Shown here in pieces: positions 1-5,663 of a stretch of 5,848 nt of DNA (positions are counted from its first letter, which is position 1; every line of letters begins with the position of its first letter). The notes under the pieces were generated by a model, which saw nothing but the letters and a program-made list of their open reading frames with translations, did no database searches and was not told where the DNA came from. This stretch comes from Syntrophales bacterium. Lineage in GTDB: Bacteria > Desulfobacterota > Syntrophia > Syntrophales > UBA2210. The stretch is from NCBI GenBank assembly GCA_023230565.1, contig JALNXD010000085.1, positions 1-5,848 on the forward strand. Reading direction: 5' to 3'. Position numbers and translations under genes: made by a program.

Positions 1-1964
1 ATATGCATGAATTTTATAAAGACGCTCAATCTATCAGAAGTGCGATACCGATTTCTGTTTCGGAAGGACAAACAATAGAGAACGTCGATTTAATTCTCGG
101 TGCGGGTGGAGGAACAATTACAGGAAGGGTACTTGCAGACAATACATTTGGCCTTCCCCTTGGCGGATATATCTCTGTCATCCATTATGAACCTGAGACA
201 CATTACGGGTATTTTGTTAAGACAGTACCAATAAACGCCGATTATGGCACCTACACTGTCGAAGGCCTTGCACCCGGGAAATATCTCTTAATGGCATCCA
301 TAAGCTACATAGATCCATGGAAACCGTATGCAGGAATGTATTATTACGGAGGATCACTGCACGTCTGTTCCGTTTCGATTGATGCAATTCCGGTCGAAGT
401 AAGCCAGGGAGGCGTTACGTCCAATATTAACTTTCGCATACCTCTAACAGCATATATTTCAGGAAAAGTTTCCGATAAACTGACCGGGCAACCCGTAAAT
501 TATATTATTGTGAAAGCAAGTGATTATAAAACCGGCACTCTTTTAAAAACCGCAATTACTTTCGATGGAATTTACACCTTTTCTAATTTGGCTCCTGGCA
601 CGTATCGCATTTCCATTGATACATATGGAACAGAATATACGAAAGTCTTTTATGACGCTGAGTATACATATGAAAATGCGATACCCGTAGAGATCGCTGC
701 AGGAGAAATACGTGGAGGGTACAATTTTTCACTAATCAAAGGAGGATCTGTTACCGGAACTATCTATAGGGAGGATGACGGCCTCGCATTGAGCGATTGC
801 TACCTCAAAGTTGTCGCCTATGCAAAGAAACCGTGTGCAGGATTAGCAAAAGGCGATCAAATCACGTCTGCTATTGCACGTAATGTTGACGGAACTTATA
901 AGATCGAAGGATTGCCGCCGGTGGATGTCTATTTGCGGGCTGAAAATATGTTTGATACAAATTTTACTCAAGAATGGTGGGCAAAAAATGGCAGTACAAG
1001 CACCTGCAAAAATGCGGAATCAATACTTGTACTGCCCGGTCAAAATAAATCGAGCATAGATTTTCAACTGACTGACGGAGGATCTGTTTCTGGAATTGTG
1101 TGCAACGAAAAAGGCCATCTGTTGAATGGCCGCTTAGAATTCGGTGTATCTGTGTTTGATTCAGTGGATGGATCATACGTTGCGAGTTCTGTTATAGGTT
1201 ATGGAGGAACATATGAAATCAAGGGTATTCCCGCCGGATCTTATAAAATGAGAGCTTGGCCTTCGACCGGCCATTTCCCTCAATATTACGGCGATGCATA
1301 TGGTTTCGGCATGGCGACCTCTATAGGCATATCTGAAGGATCAAAGATAACAGGGATCGATTTTTATCTCAATGAAGCAGCTCCAGATTCCGATGGAGAC
1401 GGTTTGCCCGATGAACTCGAAAACTCGTATTGCACAGATCCAAATGATGCCGATACGGATGACGACGGTATTTCCGACGGCATGGAAGATAAAAATCTAA
1501 ATGGCTTTGTCGATTTCGGTGAGACGGATCCATGTGATTCAGATACAGATTCAGACGGGATTCAGGATGGAACCGAGCGTGGATATACTCTGAATACAAT
1601 AAATGCTGATACCGATATCTCTGTCTTCCAAGCGGACCTCGATCCTTCAACAACAACCGATCCATTGCTATCTGATACTGACGGTGATGGATGGTCTGAC
1701 GGAGACGAAGACATTAATAGAGACGGTAGAATCGACAATAATGAATCCGATCCTAACGACCGCGAATCGGCATTTATTAAAAAAGGCGATATAAATGCCG
1801 ATGGACAGGTTGATCTTTATGATGCTGTTTTAGCACTCAGGATTAATACCGGGTGGATAGATAACATTATCAACCTACATCTTGAGGCTGATATCAACAA
1901 CGATCGCAAGATCGGTCTGGAAGAGGCAGTATATATCTTACAGATAGTTTCGGAATTGAGATAA
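1..1964 (+). CDS. Extracellular modular protein with carboxypeptidase-regulatory-like repeats, calcium-binding Asp repeats and C-terminal dockerin (5' partial)
   Basis: The frame is open at the left edge. The first ATG (position 3) lies inside a module and has no room for a ribosome site, so the true start is upstream. Numbering from that ATG gives 653 residues. Modules of about 100-115 residues begin at GGGTITG (35), TAYISGK (149), GGSVTG (247) and GGSVSG (359). Each ends in a Gly-Leu-Ala-Pro-Gly-x-Tyr-like turn (88-94, 195-201, 303-310, 408-414), and some are followed by a Tyr-x-Asp-Ala motif (5-8, 217-219, 429-432). This is the pattern of carboxypeptidase-regulatory-like beta-sandwiches. 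Residues 462-590 carry thrombospondin-type-3-like DxDxDGxxD repeats, which in known families bind calcium. Residues 594-653 hold two EF-hand-like segments (GDINADGQVDLYDAV and ADINNDRKIGLEEAV) typical of type I dockerins, which bind cohesins. A secreted or surface role is inferred; no catalytic domain is visible in this part. Confidence 0.88.
   Translation, partial: MHEFYKDAQSIRSAIPISVSEGQTIENVDLILGAGGGTITGRVLADNTFGLPLGGYISVIHYEPETHYGYFVKTVPINADYGTYTVEGLAPGKYLLMASISYIDPWKPYAGMYYYGGSLHVCSVSIDAIPVEVSQGGVTSNINFRIPLTAYISGKVSDKLTGQPVNYIIVKASDYKTGTLLKTAITFDGIYTFSNLAPGTYRISIDTYGTEYTKVFYDAEYTYENAIPVEIAAGEIRGGYNFSLIKGGSVTGTIYREDDGLALSDCYLKVVAYAKKPCAGLAKGDQITSAIARNVDGTYKIEGLPPVDVYLRAENMFDTNFTQEWWAKNGSTSTCKNAESILVLPGQNKSSIDFQLTDGGSVSGIVCNEKGHLLNGRLEFGVSVFDSVDGSYVASSVIGYGGTYEIKGIPAGSYKMRAWPSTGHFPQYYGDAYGFGMATSIGISEGSKITGIDFYLNEAAPDSDGDGLPDELENSYCTDPNDADTDDDGISDGMEDKNLNGFVDFGETDPCDSDTDSDGIQDGTERGYTLNTINADTDISVFQADLDPSTTTDPLLSDTDGDGWSDGDEDINRDGRIDNNESDPNDRESAFIKKGDINADGQVDLYDAVLALRINTGWIDNIINLHLEADINNDRKIGLEEAVYILQIVSELR
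1782..1961 (+). other. Type I dockerin domain (sub-feature of the preceding CDS)
   Basis: The last 60 residues contain a duplicated calcium-loop plus helix. The first loop has Asp596, Asn598, Asp600, Gln602 and Asp604, followed by a helix (AVLALRI). The second has Asp630, Asn632, Asp634, Lys636 and Glu640, followed by AVYILQI. The duplicated 12-residue loops about 34 residues apart, at the extreme C-terminus, match the dockerin I layout. Known dockerins bind cohesin domains of scaffold or surface proteins. No cohesin is visible in this window, so the partner is unknown. Confidence 0.8.
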
Positions 1965-2012
1965 TCTTCGCCATACACTATCACGTCCGTCCCGGTGCTT
2001 GCATTTAATCAA

Positions 2013-2039
2013 CACATGCATGATGTGATATACTTCACA
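2013..2039. promoter_or_regulatory. Overlapping palindromes including a CRP-like operator
   Basis: TGTGA (2024-2028) and TCACA (2035-2039) are separated by exactly 6 bases, which is the core of the consensus CRP/cAMP-receptor-family site. An overlapping second inverted repeat, CACAT-GCATG-ATGTG, lies at 2013-2027 and shares its right arm with the first. The site sits between the dockerin gene and the truncated ompA. Whether a CRP-family regulator of this host uses this consensus is unknown. A weak possible promoter (TTGAGA at 2070, 17 bases, TGTATT at 2093) follows about 30 bases downstream. A chance match in AT-rich DNA is possible. Confidence 0.35.
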
Positions 2040-2126
2040 ATATCATTGAAAGTCCTGTCTTAACATGCCTTGAGAGCATATCATGAATAAATTGTATTTT
2101 AACAAAGGACAAACGGGCCTTCTTAA

Positions 2127-2192
2127 GAAGAAAGCTGCGTAAAAGAGTATTTTCTGACGGACGATTTTGCCCTGCGTGCCGATGTTCGCCAT
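2127..2192 (+). pseudogene. In-frame remnant of an OmpA beta-barrel upstream of the first usable start
   Basis: Reading back from 2193 in the same frame gives a sense stretch, KEYFLTDDFALRADVRH, which joins directly to IPLDSVHHNVLYTVGFTFSFGG of the next entry. This is the last pair of strands of an OmpA-like barrel; the YFLTDDFALRADVRH pattern is characteristic of the family. The frame then meets TAA at 2124-2126. No ATG, GTG or TTG lies in frame between the stop and 2193, and the other two forward frames upstream do not continue a barrel. The missing signal peptide and first strands imply a 5' deletion or rearrangement with a breakpoint near 2125-2145. Confidence 0.6.
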
Positions 2193-2891
2193 GTGATTCC
2201 TCTTGATAGCGTCCATCATAATGTTCTTTATACAGTCGGTTTTACCTTTTCTTTTGGCGGAGCGAAACCTGCCGTAGCAGCAGCACCGGCGCCGGCACCG
2301 GCACCGGCACCTGTAGTGCCGGATTCGGATAAGGACGGTGTACCTGACAATGTGGATAAATGCCCCGATACTCCCTCGGGTTGCCCAGTGGACAAAGACG
2401 GTTGTCCGCTGGATTCCGATAGCGATGGAGTTATTGACTGCAAAGATAAATGTCCCGGCACCCCAATCGGAGTGAGGGTTGACGAAGAAGGCTGTCCTCT
2501 GAAAGAGAAAAAACCGGAAATCATAGAAAAGGGGAGAACAACACTGAATGTTCTTTTCGACTTCGACAAAGCCGTAATAAAGGATAATTACTCGAAGGAT
2601 ATTGAGGATCTTGCCGATCTTATGAAGAAATACCCTGATCAATTAAAGAATATAACCATCGAAGGACATACTGATAGCGTGGGCAGCGCTGAGTACAATA
2701 AAAAACTTTCTCAAAGGCGGGCTGATGCGGTAAAGGCATACTTGATCGAAAAAGGGGGCATCGATCCAACCCGTATTAATGCGATAGGATATGGAGAGGA
2801 AAGACCGGTTGCGTCAAACGCTACGAAAGAAGGGCGTCAGAAGAACCGCCGTGTGGAAGCGGAATCAGTGGAATACATTATCAAGAAGTAA
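2193..2891 (+). CDS. OmpA-family outer-membrane protein, C-terminal part with TSP3-like repeats and peptidoglycan-binding domain (probably 5'-truncated)
   Basis: From the GTG at 2193 this gives 232 residues. Residues 1-23 are the last barrel strands, and 24-43 an Ala-Pro linker. Residues 44-103 carry two Cys-containing DSDxDGVxD calcium repeats (KCPDTPSGCPVDKDGCP and KCPGTPIGVRVDEEGCP), as in OmpA/OprF-type proteins with thrombospondin-type-3 repeats. Residues 115-232 form an OmpA_C domain with FDFDKAVIKD, GHTDSVGSAEYN and LSQRRADAV. Asp161 and Arg176 correspond to the diaminopimelate-binding Asp and Arg of E. coli OmpA, so peptidoglycan binding should be intact. The family links the outer membrane to the cell wall. 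Here there is no signal peptide and no Shine-Dalgarno before the GTG. The frame extends upstream as barrel sequence to a stop, so the gene is probably a 5'-truncated copy whose product would not be exported. A sequencing or assembly error is the main alternative. Confidence 0.8.
   Translation: MIPLDSVHHNVLYTVGFTFSFGGAKPAVAAAPAPAPAPAPVVPDSDKDGVPDNVDKCPDTPSGCPVDKDGCPLDSDSDGVIDCKDKCPGTPIGVRVDEEGCPLKEKKPEIIEKGRTTLNVLFDFDKAVIKDNYSKDIEDLADLMKKYPDQLKNITIEGHTDSVGSAEYNKKLSQRRADAVKAYLIEKGGIDPTRINAIGYGEERPVASNATKEGRQKNRRVEAESVEYIIKK
2283..2312 (+). repeat. Five tandem GCACCG-type hexamers
   Basis: Five near-identical hexamers (GCACCG, GCGCCG, GCACCG, GCACCG, GCACCT) encode an Ala-Pro run in the linker between the barrel and the calcium repeats. 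The array is in frame, so gain or loss of a copy would change linker length by two residues without a frameshift. Such Ala-Pro hinges are common in OmpA-like proteins. Confidence 0.8.
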
Positions 2892-2911
2892 CTATTATCT
2901 AATTTGCCCGG

Positions 2912-2951
2912 AAAGCCCCTCTGGCAAATGTCACTGGGGCTTTACTTTTTT
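2912..2951 (+). terminator. Rho-independent terminator after ompA-like gene
   Basis: AAAGCCCC (2912-2919) pairs perfectly with GGGGCTTT (2936-2943), with a 16-base loop, and runs into a T-rich tract (TTTACTTTTTT, 2941-2951). It starts 20 bases after the stop codon. A competing 6-bp stem, TTTGCC (2903-2908) with GGCAAA (2923-2928), overlaps the left arm and loop and could not form at the same time. Confidence 0.75.
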
Positions 2952-2965
2952 GACGCTGGATTTTG

Positions 2966-2991
2966 AAGCTTTTACTCTTTTTCAAAAGCTT
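2966..2991. repeat. 8-bp inverted repeat downstream of the terminator
   Basis: AAGCTTTT (2966-2973) and AAAAGCTT (2984-2991) form a perfect AT-rich stem with a 10-base loop, starting 15 bases after the T tract of the main terminator. It may act as a weak back-up terminator, but the stem is AU-rich and no function is shown. Confidence 0.4.
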
Positions 2992-3007
2992 TCGTTTCAT
3001 TCTCTCC

Positions 3008-3036
3008 TTGCGCTTGCCGCTGGGCAGGTATATAAG
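3008..3036 (+). promoter_or_regulatory. Possible sigma-70-type promoter
   Basis: TTGCGC (3008-3013) and TATAAG (3031-3036) are 17 bases apart, matching 4 of 6 and 5 of 6 consensus positions. Transcription would begin near 3043, about 20 bases before the ATG at 3066. The match is modest in an AT-rich stretch, so it may be chance. Confidence 0.3.
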
Positions 3037-3065
3037 TATTAAAAATATTTCATATAAACAAGCAT

Positions 3066-3395
3066 ATGTCAGCATTCGCCGGTACCGGAAAAATTAAAAC
3101 GACATTCTATTGGACACTGATCGTCTTTTATGTCCTCTGCCCCGCCACTATCCATGCAGATATTTTTCCTATTGAAAAAATCGATGCATCCGGTTATTTC
3201 TCCGGTAGCTTTTTCACCATAGCAAGCACGTCCGATACTTCCGGCAAAAAGAACTCGAGCACCGGGTTTGCCTGTGCACGCTGCCCTCTTTACAGTCTGC
3301 CTCTTGAATTTCACCGGACTCCACTGGAAAAAAATCCCCCCTCTTCGTCATGTCTTCTTTTATCAACCATCTGCTACAGGGCGCCTCCCTATTGA
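3066..3395 (+). CDS. Hypothetical exported protein, probably a gene fragment
   Basis: The 109-residue ORF begins with a plausible Sec signal peptide: Lys9 and Lys11, then a hydrophobic core (TTFYWTLIVFYVLC), then a cleavage site after Ile-His-Ala at about residue 31. The next 20 or so residues (IDASGYFSGSFFTIAS) could be a first beta-strand of an envelope protein. From about residue 60 the composition turns Ser/Cys/Pro-rich and no longer looks like a folded protein, suggesting the real frame is lost there by deletion or frameshift. No clear Shine-Dalgarno precedes the ATG, although a possible promoter lies at 3008-3036. I do not recognise a family. It may be the start of a broken exported-protein gene or a chance ORF. 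Confidence 0.3.
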   Translation: MSAFAGTGKIKTTFYWTLIVFYVLCPATIHADIFPIEKIDASGYFSGSFFTIASTSDTSGKKNSSTGFACARCPLYSLPLEFHRTPLEKNPPSSSCLLLSTICYRAPPY

Positions 3396-3446
3396 TTTCG
3401 TCTGTTTTAAACACCATTGCATACTAAGAAACGATAAATAAAGACG

Positions 3447-3466
3447 AGTCCCGCCCCGAGCGGACT
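3447..3466 (+). other. Small leader hairpin upstream of the small membrane protein
   Basis: AGTCCCGC (3447-3454) can pair with GCGGACT (3460-3466) with one bulged C and a 5-base loop. It is GC-rich in an otherwise AT-rich stretch and ends about 15 bases before the ribosome site of the next gene, so it could influence translation or mark a processed leader. No known riboswitch class is recognised. Confidence 0.25.
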
Positions 3467-3492
3467 GGTCCCTTTTGCACGAGGAGTTTATT

Positions 3493-3636
3493 ATGAATTT
3501 GATTGAAGTAAGCACAGGCGAACTAGTAACGCTTATTGCACTTGCCGCTGTGATTGCCCTGGTTGCTTTTGCAGCCAGACGGAAAAGTGCGAAAACAGAA
3601 GAGGCCGATTCCAACAGCAAGGATAAGAACGGCTGA
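3493..3636 (+). CDS. Small single-pass membrane protein (47 aa), unknown function
   Basis: ATG at 3493 is preceded by a strong Shine-Dalgarno (GAGGAG, 3481-3486) with 6-base spacing, and the frame stops at TGA 3634-3636. The 47 residues divide into a short acidic N-terminus (MNLIEVSTGE), one hydrophobic helix of about 18 residues (LVTLIALAAVIALVAFAA, 11-28), a basic stop-transfer patch (Arg-Arg-Lys, 29-31) and a charged hydrophilic tail rich in Lys, Glu, Asp and Ser. By the positive-inside rule the tail should face the cytoplasm. The codons look normal and a 13-bp hairpin follows 24 bases after the stop, so this looks like a real free-standing short gene. I do not recognise the family and assign no function. 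Confidence 0.6.
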   Translation: MNLIEVSTGELVTLIALAAVIALVAFAARRKSAKTEEADSNSKDKNG

Positions 3637-3659
3637 ACCTGACATACACAGAAAAACCC

Positions 3660-3697
3660 CGCAATCCCCTGTTTTCAAACACAGACAGGGGATTGCG
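3660..3697. terminator. 13-bp perfect hairpin after the small membrane protein gene
   Basis: CGCAATCCCCTGT (3660-3672) pairs perfectly with ACAGGGGATTGCG (3685-3697), with a 12-base loop. On the + strand it is not followed by a T tract. On the - strand the stem is followed by GGGTTTTTC, a better intrinsic-terminator shape, though no gene on that strand is apparent to the right. It probably marks the 3' end of the small gene's transcript, or terminates antisense transcription. Confidence 0.55.
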
Positions 3698-4001
3698 CTT
3701 AATGGATTACTCGTGATTGTTCCTTCCTGATCTTGTCCGTGTTGCATATCTGCTTCAAAAATCCCCCTCTTCAATGAGCTGCCTCAACGAGCACATCCGA
3801 GCGCTGAAGGGGAAATCACCCTCTGCATCGATAAAACATCGCATCGATTTAGAACGTTTATTCATTAGCTTAGGTAGATACAGAATTTCAAAGAATTTTA
3901 GAAAAGCAATCCATTCTATAAATGTGCCTAAAAAAGATTGACTTTAAAACTTATTTTGTTTATCTATTTGTGAAAATGGGGATTTTTTTTAAAATTCATA
4001 T

Positions 4002-4013
4002 TAAGGAGGTGAT
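4002..4013 (+). promoter_or_regulatory. Orphan full-length Shine-Dalgarno sequence
   Basis: TAAGGAGGTGAT is complementary over 12 bases to the usual 3' end of bacterial 16S rRNA. No reading frame of useful length begins 4-12 bases downstream: the overlapping GTG at 4009 opens only 8 codons, and the ATG near 4041 is followed immediately by TAG. It could be the ribosome site of a deleted gene, a leader peptide site, or chance. Confidence 0.4.
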
Positions 4014-4220
4014 AGTTTACTCACAGAATAAATAAAAGCGTATGTAGCATGCTAAGGAACAAACATCTAATAGTTTGAAAGCAGAGAGGATTCAAGCAAT
4101 AAAGGGGTGTTGAATAGAAATAATTTTGAGGATCTCGCAAAAATAAGACCGGGAGTTGCTGGTCTAATCAAAATTAGGGGCACTCTATCTACAGTATATC
4201 GACCAGGGTGCCATAGAAGC

Positions 4221-4249
4221 TTACCATAATTTAAGGCATATCAAATAAT
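4221..4249 (+). promoter_or_regulatory. Possible sigma-70-type promoter of the substrate-binding protein gene
   Basis: TTACCA (4221-4226) and AATAAT (4244-4249) are separated by 17 bases and match 4 of 6 and 5 of 6 consensus positions. They would place a transcript start near 4256, giving a leader of about 70 bases. The region is AT-rich, so chance matches are expected. Confidence 0.3.
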
Positions 4250-4324
4250 AACAATCAAAACTGAAAGTCCTGGGCCTAAAAGTAATTTTCAAAAACAAAT
4301 CGAAGTGAACTAAGGGGAACCGAA

Positions 4325-5641
4325 ATGAAAATTAAAAAGTTAAATATTTTATTAGCTGGGCTTTTTATAGTTTGGTTGAATGTCATGTGTTTCGGCGGCT
4401 ATGTCGAAGCAGGAACGATATCCCCGGAACTTGATAAATTACGACAACAAATGGGGATACCTACTGGTCCTGCAGCCGGTCAGGGGTTAAAAATTCCTAT
4501 TGGAGTATCGCTTCCGATGAGCGGCGGCGCTGAGGAATTCGCCGGTCCAATGTCACAGGGAGTTAAACTTGGTCTTAAGTTGGTAAAAGATATGGGGGGT
4601 CCTGAATTCATACCAACTTTTTACGATATTCAAATGGGTGTAGCCGAACTTGGTGTTAATGCCATAACCGACATGGGAAGCAAGAAAATAGGAATGGCAC
4701 TCGTTGGATGGACTTTCTATGCAGGGGCACAAATTCCGGGGGCTCAAAAATACAAAATTTTGTTACTCGATGCCGGCGGGGGTACTGGTGCTGATCGAAA
4801 AGGCCAGGACTTTTGCTGGGGCACTCGTATGGACAATAATCAAATGGAAATCGGCGGTGCCGTAATGTACGCTGTGAAAACGCACCCCGAATTTAAAACT
4901 GTAATGACAATAGGACAAGATTATGGTCCTGAGCATCAAAAAATTGTTATGACAGCAGCCCAAAAGCACCTTGATGCAGTGAATAAAGCATTGGGTACAA
5001 ATATTACATACCTCGGTGATGAACGCACTCCAAGCAATATGACTGACTATTCATCTATTATTGCCAAAATTAATTCCAAAAATCCGGATGTACTTTTAAT
5101 GTTGCCATTTGACGGAAATGCCCCAATACTGTTTATGAAACAGATCACCCGAGGCCAACCGATAAAAGCGATGTGTATAGGAGCCGACTGGTCTTTAGAC
5201 AGTTTCAAAACAGCCGGCAGGGCCTGGAAAGACTATTATTACGCCGGGCAGGAATTTTTCCCTGAGATGATAGTGAACCCGTTTGGCAAGTATTTCTATA
5301 AGACTTATAAAGAGACATGGAAGGAAGAACCTAACTTCTTCGCAGCTGGATTTTTTCAGGATTGCTTTACATTATGGGATTTAGTTCGACGTGTAATCGC
5401 AAAGGGTGGCGATTATACAAATGGAGAAGAACTGCAGGCTGCTTTAAAGGCAGATCCTAAATATCAGGCAGTGTATGGCGGTGACGAAAATACAGTTGGT
5501 TACGTTCACTGGGATGTTGATACCCATGACCCCACAGATCTTGAAATGTATGTTTGTATCACAGACATGAAAAAAGCAAAATTAGTTCCCCTTGCATCTT
5601 TTGGCAACTATGCAACCAATTTCAAAATGTTAAAAAAATAA
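4325..5641 (+). CDS. ABC transporter periplasmic substrate-binding protein, branched-chain amino acid (Leu/Ile/Val-type, Peripla_BP_6) family
   Basis: ATG at 4325 follows AAGGGG (4312-4317) at 7-base spacing. The 438-residue protein starts with a Sec signal peptide: basic KIKK, a hydrophobic core at 6-25 and probable cleavage after Val-Glu-Ala (29). Cys22 does not sit in a good lipobox. Residues 30-55 form an unusual linker before the first core strand, IPIGVSLPMSGG (57-68). This strand, the helix that follows it (GPMSQGVKLGLKLV), the mid-lobe strand VMTIGQDYG (193-201), PDVLLMLPFDGN (254-265), and the late AGFFQDCFTLWDLVRRVI helix (341-358) fit the type I periplasmic-binding fold. Family members capture amino acids, amides, urea or aromatic acids and deliver them to a LivHM-FG-type transporter. 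The ligand cannot be read from sequence. No permease or ATPase gene lies nearby; a hairpin and an IS-like end follow within 100 bases. Confidence 0.9.
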   Translation: MKIKKLNILLAGLFIVWLNVMCFGGYVEAGTISPELDKLRQQMGIPTGPAAGQGLKIPIGVSLPMSGGAEEFAGPMSQGVKLGLKLVKDMGGPEFIPTFYDIQMGVAELGVNAITDMGSKKIGMALVGWTFYAGAQIPGAQKYKILLLDAGGGTGADRKGQDFCWGTRMDNNQMEIGGAVMYAVKTHPEFKTVMTIGQDYGPEHQKIVMTAAQKHLDAVNKALGTNITYLGDERTPSNMTDYSSIIAKINSKNPDVLLMLPFDGNAPILFMKQITRGQPIKAMCIGADWSLDSFKTAGRAWKDYYYAGQEFFPEMIVNPFGKYFYKTYKETWKEEPNFFAAGFFQDCFTLWDLVRRVIAKGGDYTNGEELQAALKADPKYQAVYGGDENTVGYVHWDVDTHDPTDLEMYVCITDMKKAKLVPLASFGNYATNFKMLKK

Positions 5642-5663
5642 GCAGATGCATCATGATAAAAGA

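Larger units (their letters stand above)
3698..4324. other. Gene-poor AT-rich region
   Basis: About 630 bases hold no convincing gene. A TTG-initiated frame at 3717-3941 (74 codons) lacks a ribosome site and family resemblance. A 40-codon frame around 4110-4230 also lacks a properly spaced start. The stretch is AT-rich compared with the flanking genes. It contains a poly-T run (3983-3990), a perfect orphan Shine-Dalgarno (4002-4013), short inverted repeats (AGACC/GGTCT and CTAAT/ATTAG between about 4146 and 4177) and a possible promoter for the next gene. It may be a long leader, degenerate coding DNA, or both. Confidence 0.5.

Noticed and set aside
1369..1665. 98-codon - strand frame opposite the calcium repeats
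   Set aside because: It is His/Arg/Leu-rich, as expected from the complement of Asp/Gly repeat codons. There is no start signal or family resemblance.
2083..2142. Short frame MNKLYFNKGQTGLLKKKAA just upstream of the barrel remnant
   Set aside because: It has a weak GAGAG ribosome site but is only 19 codons with no recognisable function. I considered it as a frameshifted upstream part of the OmpA barrel, but the frame closes upstream and does not continue the barrel.
2043..2642. 199-codon open frame on the - strand opposite the OmpA-like gene
   Set aside because: It lies antisense to a clear OmpA coding frame, and its product is Arg/Cys-rich (RCRCRCRRRCCC opposite the Ala-Pro hexamers), typical of a shadow frame.
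2791..3042. 83-codon + frame overlapping the end of the OmpA-like gene
   Set aside because: It overlaps the conserved OmpA_C domain in another frame and runs through the terminator.
3331..3778. Repeated phrase AAAAATCCCCCTCTTC-like near 3329 and 3760
   Set aside because: Two short imperfect copies of about 15 bases without flanking structure; too little to call a repeat family or attachment sites.
3717..3941. 74-codon frame starting at TTG
   Set aside because: A stop directly precedes the TTG, there is no ribosome site, and the product resembles nothing I recognise. Left as part of the gene-poor region.
3999..4016. Possible 16S rRNA 3' end on the - strand
   Set aside because: Only CACCTCCTTA matches; the adjoining conserved GGCTGGAT of 16S rRNA is absent, so this is a Shine-Dalgarno-like sequence and not an rRNA fragment.
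4140..4215. Riboswitch-like folding upstream of the receptor gene
   Set aside because: Short stems (AGACC/GGTCT, CTAAT/ATTAG, GGCAC/GTGCC) exist, but no conserved core of the TPP, glycine, c-di-GMP or other riboswitch classes I know could be matched.
4107..4232. Frame of about 40 codons (FEDLAKIRPGVAGLIKIRG) with AAAGGGG nearby
   Set aside because: The product looks somewhat protein-like, but the AAAGGGG sits only 2 bases from the TTG and overlaps the GTG, so initiation is implausible. It may be a gene fragment, but I could not support it.
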